Shown: one piece after another, positions 19,178 through 28,836 of the stretch
Layout of the letters: each line of letters begins with the position of its first letter
Numbering within the stretch: the stretch's first letter is position 1
Source of the DNA: Gammaproteobacteria bacterium
GTDB lineage: Bacteria; Pseudomonadota; Gammaproteobacteria; Pseudomonadales; Cellvibrionaceae
Reading direction: 5' to 3'
Assembly: GCA_022600975.1 (NCBI GenBank)
Contig: JAHZJJ010000173.1
Coordinates: 1 to 48,418 of the forward strand
DNA length: 48,418 nucleotides
Made by a program: the position numbers and the translations under genes
The notes under the pieces: model-generated
Told to the model about the DNA's origin: nothing
Databases searched by the model: none
Seen by the model: only the letters and a program-made list of their open reading frames with translations

Positions 19178-19385
19178 TTCGGTTAACTTCCAACTTCGTG
19201 GCTACAACGTAACGGTTCAGCCGAGGGGAGGGAGATCAAAGATTCGCAGGGTAAATTGGGCACTCAATTGAGCATGGCACGCAGTATCCCAACTGCTCCA
19301 TTGAATTTTGAAATGCGCTACCCTAAGTGTTTGTTAACTGCGAGTAAAGCACCTGAACCTGATTCAACTTTGAGGAGCAGAGTCA

Positions 19386-20309
19386 ATGATAGAAAAACGA
19401 GAGTCCAGTTTACACGAATTGTGCACCTTACTGGACTATGTGCGTTGGGGGGCCAGCCGTTTCAATGCCGCTGAATTGTGGTTTGGTCACGGTACAGACA
19501 ATGCCTGGGATGAATCACTACAGTTGGTGATGCATGTGTTGCGATTGCCAGTAGAGCAAACCAAACCTGAGGTGCTGCAGGCACGCCTGACCATGGATGA
19601 GCGTCGTGAGATTATGGCCTTGTTGGAAAAGCGGATTAATGAACGTCTTCCGCTGCCCTATTTAACCAATACTGCCTGGTTTTGCGATATGCCGTTTTAT
19701 GTCGATAGGCGTGTGTTGGTACCTCGTTCTCCTATTGGTGAGCTGATTCGCCATCGATTTCGTCCATGGCTCAAGGGAGAACCGTTAGCCGTGCTGGATT
19801 TGTGTTGTGGCAGTGGCTGCATCGGTATTGCTTGTGCCGAAATCTATCCAGACGCGCAGGTCGATGTAAGCGATATTTCTGCCGAGGCCATCGAAGTGGC
19901 ACAGATCAATATCGATCGCCACCATTTGAATGAACGCGTGCGTGCAGTACAGTCGGATCTGTTTACCAATCTCGGTGATTGCAGTTACGACCTGATTGTC
20001 AGCAACCCGCCCTATGTGAACGCTGCCGACCTTGCACAGATGCCAGCAGAATATCTTGCCGAACCCGATATCGCACTGGCTTCCGGTGAAGATGGCTTGG
20101 AATTTACCCGCAGGCTGCTACGAGAAGCTGCTAGCTATCTGCAGCCGGAGGGCATCTTGGTTTGTGAAGTGGGTAACAGCTGGGAGACGCTGAAAGAAGT
20201 GTACCCACGGGTTCCCTTTGTGTGGCCGCAATTGGAAGAGGGCGGCCAGGGCGTTTTTGTACTTAGCCGTGAGGAACTGCTGGCTTGTGAGCCATTTTTC
20301 AACCCTTGA
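19386..20309 (+). CDS. prmB: Ribosomal protein L3 N5-glutamine methyltransferase
   Basis: VLDLCCGSGCIGIACAEIYPDAQVDVSDIS; DLIVSNPPYVNAADL; directly upstream of aroC. Confidence 0.95.
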   Translation: MIEKRESSLHELCTLLDYVRWGASRFNAAELWFGHGTDNAWDESLQLVMHVLRLPVEQTKPEVLQARLTMDERREIMALLEKRINERLPLPYLTNTAWFCDMPFYVDRRVLVPRSPIGELIRHRFRPWLKGEPLAVLDLCCGSGCIGIACAEIYPDAQVDVSDISAEAIEVAQINIDRHHLNERVRAVQSDLFTNLGDCSYDLIVSNPPYVNAADLAQMPAEYLAEPDIALASGEDGLEFTRRLLREAASYLQPEGILVCEVGNSWETLKEVYPRVPFVWPQLEEGGQGVFVLSREELLACEPFFNP

Positions 20310-20480
20310 TTACGGCCTAAAATGGTTTGGTCATTTTCTTTAAACTTTCAGCTAGTTTGATAGGCGAAGTTTGGCACGCAGCTGTCTTACAAACGATATA
20401 AACTTGTGTCACTTTCCGGTGGTTTTTACCCGCTTAATAATTGGCTAGCTTTGAGGCTTTCGATAGGAATAAATCCTTTT

Positions 20481-21587
20481 ATGTCTGGTAATACTTTTGG
20501 CAAATTGTTTTGTGTTACTTCCTTTGGTGAAAGCCATGGCCCCGCGCTGGGCTGTATTGTTGATGGTTGCCCACCGGGGCTTACAATCAGTGCAGAAGAT
20601 ATTCAGCGTGAGCTAGATAGGCGTAAGCCTGGTAGCTCTCGCTATACTACCCAGCGCCGCGAAACAGACACAGTGAAGATTTTATCCGGTGTGTTTGGAG
20701 GCAAAACCACCGGCACGCCGATTGGGCTGATGATCGAAAATACGGATCAGCGCTCTAAGGATTACGATAATATCTCCGAGCAGATTCGCCCGGCCCACGC
20801 GGATTACACCTATTGGAAAAAATACGGGCTGCGGGATTATCGTGGTGGTGGCCGGTCTTCAGCGCGGGAAACCGCGATGCGGGTGGCGGCCGGTGCTATT
20901 GCTAAGAAATGGCTGAGTCAGCAATTGGGCGTAGAGGTGCGGGGGTATCTCTCTCAGCTGGGGCCAATCGTGGCAGAAAAGTTAGATTGGCAGCAGGTCA
21001 ACCAAAACCCATTTTTTTGCCCGGATGCAGAAAAAGTACCGGCAATGGAAAGTTATATGCAGGCACTGATTAAAGAGGGAAACTCCATTGGAGCACGTAT
21101 TTCGGTGCATGCCAGTGGCGTGCCTGCAGGTTTAGGCGAACCAATTTTTGACCGAGTGGATGCGGATTTGGCTCATGCACTGATGGGGATTAATGCCGTT
21201 AAAGGGGTTGAGATTGGTGCAGGATTTGCCAGTGTGGAGCAAAAGGGCACTGAGCATCGGGATGAAATTACTCCTGAAGGCTTTTTATCGAACAATTCCG
21301 GTGGTGTTCTCGGGGGCATCACAAGCGGCCAGGAGCTAATAGCCCATATTGCACTCAAACCCACATCGAGTCTGAGAATTCCTGGTCGCAGTGTGGATAT
21401 TCATGGCAGAGCGATTGAAGTTATCACTAAGGGCCGCCATGACCCTTGTGTCGGCATACGCGCAACGCCGATTGCCGAAGCGATGATGGCGCTGGTATTG
21501 ATTGACCATGCGTTGCGCCAGCGAGGGCAAAATGGTCAATCGAACTTTGCGTTAACGATTCCGGCTGGCCGGGATGAGGATACATGA
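20481..21587 (+). CDS. aroC: Chorismate synthase
   Basis: [48 protein letters not shown]-like; [20 protein letters not shown]. Confidence 0.98.
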   Translation: MSGNTFGKLFCVTSFGESHGPALGCIVDGCPPGLTISAEDIQRELDRRKPGSSRYTTQRRETDTVKILSGVFGGKTTGTPIGLMIENTDQRSKDYDNISEQIRPAHADYTYWKKYGLRDYRGGGRSSARETAMRVAAGAIAKKWLSQQLGVEVRGYLSQLGPIVAEKLDWQQVNQNPFFCPDAEKVPAMESYMQALIKEGNSIGARISVHASGVPAGLGEPIFDRVDADLAHALMGINAVKGVEIGAGFASVEQKGTEHRDEITPEGFLSNNSGGVLGGITSGQELIAHIALKPTSSLRIPGRSVDIHGRAIEVITKGRHDPCVGIRATPIAEAMMALVLIDHALRQRGQNGQSNFALTIPAGRDEDT

Positions 21588-21606
21588 TGTACAGCTTGAG
21601 ACACGC

Positions 21607-22008
21607 ATGAAACCCATAGGTATGCTTGGCGGTATGAGTTGGGAATCAACAGCCAGCTATTATCGGAAGCGCTTACATCCCCATACTTCTAGTTTGGGGA
21701 TGTAAGATTTCTATAAGGGCAGGCTTGCTGAAAAATATGGTATTGATGTAGTTGTCCCCACAGTCCACCAACAAACTACCATTCACAATATTATTTATTC
21801 GGAATTATGTCTTGGTGAAATCAACGAAGCCTCAAGGCAAAAATACCTGGAAATAATCCACCAACTTTCTCAATAGGGCGCCCAAGCCGTGATTTTGGGG
21901 TGTACAGAAATAGCATTGTTAGTACAGCAGCAACATACTTCGGTACCTCTTTATGACACTACAGCTATTCATGCTGCTCAGGCGCTAAAGCGGGCAGTGT
22001 TCGAGTAA
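21607..22008 (+). pseudogene. Aspartate/glutamate racemase family pseudogene (internal deletion plus two stops)
   Basis: MKPIGMLGGMSWESTASYYRKRLHPHTSSLGM*DFYKGRLAEKYGIDVVVPTVHQQTTIHNIIYSELCLGEINEASRQKYLEIIHQLSQ*GAQAVILGCTEIALLVQQQHTSVPLYDTTAIHAAQALKRAVFE*. Confidence 0.92.
21672..21706. repeat. 12-bp perfect inverted repeat (hairpin) at the deletion junction of the racemase pseudogene
   Basis: cttacatcccca (21672-21683) - tacttctagtt - tggggatgtaag (21695-21706). Confidence 0.85.
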
Positions 22009-22021
22009 AGCTAACCGTGGC

Positions 22022-22150
22022 TTATCTCAGTTTGTTCAGCAGGGGGAGTGTTTCAATTGGATAACTGAGTGGGGTATCGGTTAGCCATTTACCCACGGTA
22101 AAATAATTGCGACGAATGCCAGAAATCTCATACCCGGCTAGGCTAACCGG
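22022..22150 (-). pseudogene. 3' remnant of an unidentified gene fused against the nadK end
   Basis: Minus-strand open frame ...VSLAGYEISGIRRNYFTVGKWLTDTPLSYPIETLPLLNKLR* with no start codon of its own. Confidence 0.4.
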
Positions 22151-23012
22151 ACCAGCCGAGCTTAGAGCGGCAGGTTTCGTAAAAGTTGTGGTCAATGGGG
22201 TGAATTAAAGTCATGCGTTGGGGTTTTTTGTGGATGCGTATCACATCGCCCGGTTGCGTGAGCAGTTGATCGTGCCCATCGCAGGTAACATGCGGTTTGG
22301 CGATATTGTGCTGGCCTATGGTGACTTTGAATTCACTGCTGCCTTCGACAACAATAGGACGACTACTGAGGGTGTGGGGGTTTAGAGGCACCACTACGAT
22401 AGCATCTAGTTTCGGGTGCATAATCGGCCCGCCACCGGACAAAGCATAGGCAGTGGAGCCAGTGGGTGTGGATATGATCAGGCCATCGGCGCGCTGCGTT
22501 GTTACAAATTGCCCGTCGATAAAAAGAGCAAACTCAATCATGCGGATAAACTCCCCCGGATGTATAACTACATCATTGAGTGCGCATCCTTGACCGATAA
22601 GCTTGCCATCTCGTGTGGTGGACATATCCAGTAGAAAGCGGCTTTCAGCAATATATTTGCCGGCTAGTACTTCGCTTACCTTGGTTTCGATTGCATCTGG
22701 TGTAATATCGGTTAGAAATCCCAAACGTCCACGGTTGATACCAAGTAACGGTACACTGAACTTTGCCAATGCACGGGCGGCAGTGAGTAAACTGCCGTCG
22801 CCGCCGACAACAATAACCAGATCGCAGAGTTCACCCAGCTTGTCTTTTGCGCAAATCTGAGCTTTGTGATTGGCTACATTGGCGGCTGTATTTTGCTCAA
22901 GGATTACGGTAAAGCCTTTGTTCTCCAGAAAGGCCATAAGGCGTCTGAGAGAGAGCACGGTACTTGTATTTTCGGTAGGGCCTAGGAGGCCGATAGTGTG
23001 AAATTCCGACAC
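22143..23012 (-). CDS. nadK: NAD kinase
   Basis: VIVVGGDGSLLTAARAL; GINRGRLGFLTDI; TPTGSTAYALSGGGPI. Confidence 0.96.
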   Translation of the reverse strand: MSEFHTIGLLGPTENTSTVLSLRRLMAFLENKGFTVILEQNTAANVANHKAQICAKDKLGELCDLVIVVGGDGSLLTAARALAKFSVPLLGINRGRLGFLTDITPDAIETKVSEVLAGKYIAESRFLLDMSTTRDGKLIGQGCALNDVVIHPGEFIRMIEFALFIDGQFVTTQRADGLIISTPTGSTAYALSGGGPIMHPKLDAIVVVPLNPHTLSSRPIVVEGSSEFKVTIGQHNIAKPHVTCDGHDQLLTQPGDVIRIHKKPQRMTLIHPIDHNFYETCRSKLGWSG

Positions 23013-23140
23013 TGTTGTCCCTCTCAGGCCGATTTAATACGGATGCCGATGCCATTGAGCAGTCGCGGAATCATTATGCCTTAGCTGAGGGCGCGAGTCG
23101 AACTTGCCAATAGGTGAGGCAGTGCGTAAATTATTGTTGC

Positions 23141-24079
23141 TTACTGGACCCTGTCAGTGTGGCAGGTACTACGTCTTCCCTGTAGCCCTCCAGTGTGCAT
23201 TAGTAGAACGTTGGCCCCTGGCGTTAAACGCTTTAATAAGCATTCCCGGTGTAGCGCATAAGCCAGCTTCAGAGTGTAGACAGGGTCTAAAAGTATGCCG
23301 GTTTGTTGTTCAAATTGGTTTTGAAAAGCTTCTAGATAGACGGGGCGCCGCGCATAGCCTCCACAGTGATATTGTGGTTTTAATTCCATATTTATCATTT
23401 TTCCGGTCAGCTGTTTTTGCCACAATGCCGCCTCGTGGGCAATACTCTTGGCAGCTTTTAGTACCGGTACTCCTACTACTTTTTGATTTCTGAGCCCTGA
23501 CTGCAAAGCACCAAGTGTTAGGCCGGTGCCACAGGCGAGCCAGATTTCATCAAAATGAACCGGTTGGGTATGTTGGATTGCCCTAGCTAGTAGCTGCACG
23601 CCACGTGCCCCAGCGATATTTGCGCCGCCCTCGGGGATAAATAGTGCAAAGGGATCTGTTATCCCCAGCTGCGGCAAAAAATCCGGGTTGTTTCTTTGGC
23701 GATAAGCTGTTCGGGAAAGGTGAATTAATTGCATACCGAAGCGCTCAGCATCCACTAAGGTGGCGCTCGGTGTCGGCGCTCGCTCACCGCGAATAATTCC
23801 CACCGTTTTGAAACCAAGGCGCATACCAGCTGCTGCCGTGGCGTGAATGTGGTTTGACCAGGCTCCGCCACAGGTAATCAGAGTGTGGGCGCCAAAGAGC
23901 TTAGCTTGGGCTAGGTTAAATACCAGCTTAAAGGCTTTATTGCCTGAAATAATGGGGTCCAGTAAATCGTCGCGTCGCATCCAGAGCGCAATGCCTGGAA
24001 ATAAGCCGCTTTTAATTTTTTGGTAGGGGATAGTGTGCGCGCTATCTCGCAGCTCTTGCGGATCGAGTTTGGTTAACAT
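23141..24079 (-). CDS. PLP-dependent ACC deaminase / D-cysteine desulfhydrase family protein
   Basis: WMRRDDLLDPIISGNKAFKLVFNL; TLITCGGAWSNHIHATAAAGMRLG; IPEGGANIAGARG; ACGTGLTLGAL. Confidence 0.88.
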   Translation of the reverse strand: MLTKLDPQELRDSAHTIPYQKIKSGLFPGIALWMRRDDLLDPIISGNKAFKLVFNLAQAKLFGAHTLITCGGAWSNHIHATAAAGMRLGFKTVGIIRGERAPTPSATLVDAERFGMQLIHLSRTAYRQRNNPDFLPQLGITDPFALFIPEGGANIAGARGVQLLARAIQHTQPVHFDEIWLACGTGLTLGALQSGLRNQKVVGVPVLKAAKSIAHEAALWQKQLTGKMINMELKPQYHCGGYARRPVYLEAFQNQFEQQTGILLDPVYTLKLAYALHRECLLKRLTPGANVLLMHTGGLQGRRSTCHTDRVQ

Positions 24080-24122
24080 CTATGCTATGGCTTGATTGGC
24101 TGCCGAGTTTCCCCGACAGTGC

Positions 24123-24908
24123 TTATGCTGGGTGCGGAAGTATGCCATCTACCTGGAACATTTCCAGAGTGAAGTTTTGAGTCATAATCTGCTCGTCGAG
24201 CCGGAGCAGGAAAGACACGCTTGATGAGTGGCTTTCTGCAGTTACATCGGCGATTTGGGTTGGTGGTTTCTTCAGCAGTGCCGAGGGTTCAAACAGTGCG
24301 ACATTAATACCTTCAGAGTTACCTGGTGGCAAATCTACTAAACCTGCCTGTAATGCACGAGCGGCCGGTACTTCTAGCCCGGAAACTTGTGCTCGGCGCA
24401 ATTGCAGCCCGAGAGACTGACAGAAGCCGTAATTACCAGGATCGGTCAATTTTCCCCAGTATTTCTGCCATCTTGGATCCTGCAAACGAATCCCAGGGTT
24501 TGCGTGGTATTTTGCCGAAAAGATATTGTGATAACTGGTTACCGGCGTTGCCGGGGGAGGGTTCATGGCGTGAAAAAAAATGAGGCGATAGTAGGCTGCT
24601 TCGGCAAGCAGGGTGGTTACCGTCTTGCTACCATAAAAAATACCGTTTGCGGCCACTGCACCAAATCGGGAACCCCAAGGTAAGGGCGGATAACGAAATG
24701 GTGTTGCAAGTAGGTAATGTAGTTTTTCGCTGCCAGCCAGTCGCTTTGGCTTACTCTGTTCCAGAAGCCTTTCGAGGACTTCTTGCTTTTTTAAATTATC
24801 CACTAGGGTGTGCGTCGCCACTTCCTCTTGAGATTCGACAATGCGGTACAATCTGCCCAGTAGACGTAATTTGCCAGCCTCGATATTCTCGTTTAAATCG
24901 ATGCTCAC
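24123..24908 (-). CDS. RES domain toxin of a type II toxin-antitoxin system
   Basis: FRYPPLPWGSRFGAVAANGIFYGSKTVTTLLAEAAYYRLIF (RES core); 4-nt overlap with upstream Xre/MbcA/ParS-type gene. Confidence 0.88.
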   Translation of the reverse strand: MSIDLNENIEAGKLRLLGRLYRIVESQEEVATHTLVDNLKKQEVLERLLEQSKPKRLAGSEKLHYLLATPFRYPPLPWGSRFGAVAANGIFYGSKTVTTLLAEAAYYRLIFFHAMNPPPATPVTSYHNIFSAKYHANPGIRLQDPRWQKYWGKLTDPGNYGFCQSLGLQLRRAQVSGLEVPAARALQAGLVDLPPGNSEGINVALFEPSALLKKPPTQIADVTAESHSSSVSFLLRLDEQIMTQNFTLEMFQVDGILPHPA

Positions 24909-25270
24909 ACTTTGCCCCGTGCCGCATCCAGGTAGGCAACGATACGTACTAGCCCATCAATGCGTCGGGCAAGCTCCTTGGGTGTGCCATTTAACGCGTG
25001 GTTGGGGGTGGTAAACCAATAACGAGCACCTTCGCTACTGCCCATAAGTACAAAGGCCGCGCGGTAACCTCGTATCAAAAGTAACGCCAGTTGACCGGCG
25101 GTACCTTCTGCATCCAGGCCGTGTTTGCGCCTTAGGGTACGTTCGTCGAGATGAATGATTTGGGCAAGTTCTTTTTTCTTAAGTCCAAGGTGGTCGGCGG
25201 CATTTAGAGCCGCCTCAAGTAATACTTCGGCGGCATCAGGCTGAGACTGGTAGGCGGGCGTGCATATCAT
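24905..25270 (-). CDS. Xre/MbcA/ParS toxin-binding (DUF2384-type) antitoxin
   Basis: AADHLGLKKKELAQIIHLDERTLRRKHGLDAEG...RIDGLVRIVAYLDAARGKV; start set at internal ATG 25270, which has GGAGA ~8 nt upstream (the ORF track uses 25303). Confidence 0.85.
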   Translation of the reverse strand: MICTPAYQSQPDAAEVLLEAALNAADHLGLKKKELAQIIHLDERTLRRKHGLDAEGTAGQLALLLIRGYRAAFVLMGSSEGARYWFTTPNHALNGTPKELARRIDGLVRIVAYLDAARGKV

Positions 25271-25463
25271 CAGAGATTCTCCAGATTGATGCAATTCGGG
25301 CATTTGCCCTTAATCTAGCCTTTTTTCGGACAAAAAACAATAGAATGTATAAGAGTAATTAGGCGATGGCGCTTCGCTTATCACAATTGAAACTCATAAG
25401 AGCCGGAAAAGGCTCATTGGGTGGTGAAATCTTGTTATAAAAGACAGTTTGATTCATTAACAA

Positions 25464-26489
25464 TTATGCTAAAGCATGCTCTGGGCGTGTTTTGATTGAG
25501 CTGGTTGCCCTTTGTGTGGAGAAATAGTCCATAGCGTAATCGACCCGTTGTTCTAAGTTTTTCTCCAGTTGTTCGGTTTCCAACTGTTCAATATGTTGTA
25601 GGCGTGTGCGCAGGCCAGCGCCGTTGGCAATTTGAATGGCAAGCCCTGGGCGTGCATTCGCCTCAAGTAGCAGTGGTCCGCGTTGATTATCCAGTACAAT
25701 ATCGCAACCGAGATACCCAAGTCCGGTCATTTCGAAGCAACTGGCGGCCAAGCGTACCAACTTTTGCCATTCGGGAATCATCAGGTCGGAGAAGGGAACA
25801 CCGGTATCGGGGTGGTGATGGATACGCTGACCATGCTGCACTGCATGACATACCCCCCCGCTTTTTAAATCGATCCCGACACCCACCGCGCCTTGATGTA
25901 AATTTGCTTTGCCATCGGAAGTGTGAGTAGAGCACCGTAGCATGGCCATTACTGGGAATCCAAGAAATACAATAACACGTACATCTGGGACGCCTTCAAA
26001 GGAGTATTGGTCAAATACAGGGTCAAAATCCACGAGAGTTTCGATCATAACCCGATCGGGTTTGCCGCCGAGGCTGTAGAGACCACTGTGAATATCACTG
26101 ATATGGCGGAAAATGGTTACCGCATTGATCTCAGCCCCAGACGGTTTTAAATACTTATCACCATTGCGCCCGACAATAACCAGAATACCTTTGCCTCCAG
26201 AGCCCCGGGCTGGCTTAATCACAAATTTTTGCAATGGTTCTATGATTTCCATGGTGCGCTGACGACCGCTTTGCGTTTCAAATGCAGTAATCAATTCTGG
26301 AACGGGTATGCGAGCACGCGCAGCCGCGCGTTTGGTATTGAGCTTGTCATCGACAAGAGGGTACTTATCACGGGCATTGTAGCGCGCAATATAGTGCACA
26401 TTGCGTGCATTCATTCCCAGTATTCCATGTCGCCGAAGGGACAGCGGCGAAGCTGGGCGGCCACGGAGAAAAAATGGTAGGTGAAACAT
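25464..26489 (-). CDS. Alpha-L-glutamate ligase-like (RimK-type ATP-grasp) protein
   Basis: FVIKPARGSGGKGILVIVGR; DVRVIVFLGFPVMAMLRCSTHTSDGKANLHQGAVGVGIDLKSG; LGCDIVLDNQRGPLLLEANARPGLAIQIAN. Confidence 0.93.
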   Translation of the reverse strand: MFHLPFFLRGRPASPLSLRRHGILGMNARNVHYIARYNARDKYPLVDDKLNTKRAAARARIPVPELITAFETQSGRQRTMEIIEPLQKFVIKPARGSGGKGILVIVGRNGDKYLKPSGAEINAVTIFRHISDIHSGLYSLGGKPDRVMIETLVDFDPVFDQYSFEGVPDVRVIVFLGFPVMAMLRCSTHTSDGKANLHQGAVGVGIDLKSGGVCHAVQHGQRIHHHPDTGVPFSDLMIPEWQKLVRLAASCFEMTGLGYLGCDIVLDNQRGPLLLEANARPGLAIQIANGAGLRTRLQHIEQLETEQLEKNLEQRVDYAMDYFSTQRATSSIKTRPEHALA

Positions 26490-28024
26490 CAGCGTATCAA
26501 CTGGCGAAAGCGGGCCAATTCACTCAACCGATAGCCGGTGTAATTGCCCACAATAAGAATTATCCCCAATAGTGCTAGCAGTAATTCAGGGAAATTAAAT
26601 GTCCAGTGCTCTATGTAGCGATTGGTCATCACCCACCATGCAATAACTGCCACGAGCAGACTGCCACCAGATTGGATAAACACTTCAAAAGGGCTATCTT
26701 CCTCCCACACAATAGACATGCGCTCAATGGTCCAGGCAATAATGATCATCGGGAAAAATGTAATCGTTAGGGCTTGTTGGATTCCAAGCTTATAGCTGAT
26801 GACGCTGATAGCGCCCATTAGTATTACTACCGCGACCACCACTGCTGCAATTCTTGCCACGAGCAATAAATTGAGTCGACTAAGATAAAAGCGTATCCAT
26901 AGGCCCAGCACCAAAATTAATACGAAAATAGACAACCCTGTCAGCAGATGAGTTTCAATAAAGGCGATGGCTAGCAGTACGGGCATAAAAGTGCCCGAGG
27001 TTCGAAGCCCAACAAATACACGTAGCAGTACGACCACCAGTGCGCCTACCGGCACCAGCAGAATCAGCTTAAAAATACTCTGTTGCTCAATGGGTAAGCT
27101 GTAAATTGAGAAATCAACCAACGCTTCTTTCTGTTGATTGGTGCTGAGTAGAGCCACATCCCGCGCTGGAATATCGTTGGCGATTACTGAAAAGGTCACT
27201 CTGGAATCGCTGCCGCCTTCCACATCGAGCAGGCTTTTACCTCCTCGTTGCCAGATAAAGAAATTCTTAGGGATTCCCGGTAAACCATTGGTTGGTTCAA
27301 AAGCAACCCAGTGCTCGCCATCGTAGATTTCCAATAAATCTTCCGGGGGAAGTCGGCGTCGATCGTCTTCGAGATACAGGCCGCGGATGCGGTGTGCGGG
27401 GATTTCTGCAGCTGCTAATACGAGTAAATCAATATCTACCAGCGAGCTAGCTTTGTAATAGTTAAAGATCAGATTGCGATCCTGATTGTGCTTGTCTGCC
27501 AGTGCTGTGAGAAGCTGGGTTGTAAAACTTTTGGTGTCTGAAGAGCGATCGTGAGCATGTTTGATTAGCGATTCGATTGCCAGTCGCACAGCTTCTTGTT
27601 CGCGAGCATCTAGGAGTGGTTTTTGCACTTTCAGACTGAGATTTAAAGGAGGTTTTAGTGCGGCTTCAGGCGTTTGGATCACATCTAGTTGATAGAATAA
27701 AGACTGGGTGCCAGATGCGCTGCGGCGAGCCCAGACCGCGCGGTATTCATTATCAGCTTGGACAGTGTTAAAGCCGCCGTAACCGGAGGAGCTGAATGTT
27801 TCGTCGAGAATTTCCATATTCTGTTGAGCGCGCGGCAAGGTGAGCGCGGCTTTTACCGGGCCGTCATCTGCAATAAACTCAACTTTAGCTTCAATGGTCC
27901 AAACAGTGCGGTATTCTCCCGGGAATAGCGGAAAACCCAGCTCGGTATTCTTGTAAATGGTCAGCCCAGCACCTATGAATATAAGTAGCCCGGCGAGAAC
28001 ATAAACTTGAATGCGTGGTGACAT
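26489..28024 (-). CDS. Inactive transglutaminase fused to 7 transmembrane helices (UUP1-type)
   Basis: N-terminal anchor, periplasmic transglutaminase-like domain (IPAHRIRGLYLEDDRRRLPPEDLLEIYDGEHWVAFEPTNG), then 7 hydrophobic helices; TGATG overlap with the ATP-grasp gene. Confidence 0.9.
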   Translation of the reverse strand: MSPRIQVYVLAGLLIFIGAGLTIYKNTELGFPLFPGEYRTVWTIEAKVEFIADDGPVKAALTLPRAQQNMEILDETFSSSGYGGFNTVQADNEYRAVWARRSASGTQSLFYQLDVIQTPEAALKPPLNLSLKVQKPLLDAREQEAVRLAIESLIKHAHDRSSDTKSFTTQLLTALADKHNQDRNLIFNYYKASSLVDIDLLVLAAAEIPAHRIRGLYLEDDRRRLPPEDLLEIYDGEHWVAFEPTNGLPGIPKNFFIWQRGGKSLLDVEGGSDSRVTFSVIANDIPARDVALLSTNQQKEALVDFSIYSLPIEQQSIFKLILLVPVGALVVVLLRVFVGLRTSGTFMPVLLAIAFIETHLLTGLSIFVLILVLGLWIRFYLSRLNLLLVARIAAVVVAVVILMGAISVISYKLGIQQALTITFFPMIIIAWTIERMSIVWEEDSPFEVFIQSGGSLLVAVIAWWVMTNRYIEHWTFNFPELLLALLGIILIVGNYTGYRLSELARFRQLIR

Positions 28025-28140
28025 GCGCCCTTTCCTGCAAGGATTGAAACTGAGTTAATAAAGACGTCATAAAACCTTTAACTATATTTCCCCGACGTCC
28101 TTGATTCGTATATTGGTGGTTTAGGTATGGAACATACTGC

Positions 28141-28836
28141 TTATTCGTGCTGAGAGCTATCTGGCTTACCTTGAACCTGTCGGAGACTGACATCTACTAC
28201 TGCAGTATCTTTTAAGAAATTGCGGCCTATGAGTAAAGGGAATTGCTCGTCATTACCTTGGGTGAGATTGACCTCTACCATATGGGTAACCTCTCCGACA
28301 GTGAGATTCATCTCTACAAATGGTCGCCTTTGAGGTTCGAGCCCAGGCCGAGCAACCCGCATATAACGCTTGACCGGGAGCTCAACTTCTACTGCCTCTT
28401 CAGCTGCAGAAGCAGAAAGTTGAAAGCGCACCCAGTCGCTACCATCGCGCTCAAAGGCTGTTAGCTGTTGTACGTTTAGAGATGTGGTTGCAGCGGCGGA
28501 ATCTATCAGTGAGCGCAGCTGCAAACCACTTGGTACTACGGTAAAAAACTCTTCTGCTCCCAGTACCAGTTTACCTTCAGCCACTGGCACTTCAATAATC
28601 TTTTCATGATTGCGCTCTATTATACGCTCAATGACCTTGATTTTGGGTTCGGCACAAACAACCGCTTCAGTTGCTGGGCACTGACTGGTCACTTCAGGCT
28701 CAACTACTACAGGAAGATTAGTCGTGTGCTCAACGTTCACGGGCGGAGGTTGATCAAGTTTTGTGCGCTGCAGAATGCCACAACCGGTCAGGAGTTGAGA
28801 TGACAGCAGTAAAGACAAGATAGGAAAAAGCCGCAT
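28141..28836 (-). CDS. Retropepsin-like ('ATP-dependent zinc protease'/RimB-like) lipoprotein
   Basis: Lipobox LLTGC; LRSLIDSAAATTSLNVQQLTAFERDGSDWVRFQL...RRPFVEMNLTVGEVTHMVEVNLTQGNDEQFPLLIGRNFLKDTAVVDVS; start at ATG 28836 preferred. Confidence 0.88.
   Translation of the reverse strand: MRLFPILSLLLSSQLLTGCGILQRTKLDQPPPVNVEHTTNLPVVVEPEVTSQCPATEAVVCAEPKIKVIERIIERNHEKIIEVPVAEGKLVLGAEEFFTVVPSGLQLRSLIDSAAATTSLNVQQLTAFERDGSDWVRFQLSASAAEEAVEVELPVKRYMRVARPGLEPQRRPFVEMNLTVGEVTHMVEVNLTQGNDEQFPLLIGRNFLKDTAVVDVSLRQVQGKPDSSQHE

Noticed and set aside
25380-25420. gagcc-ggaaaa-ggctc as terminator between the TA locus and the ATP-grasp operon
   Set aside because: Only a 5-bp stem and no T-run in the relevant direction.
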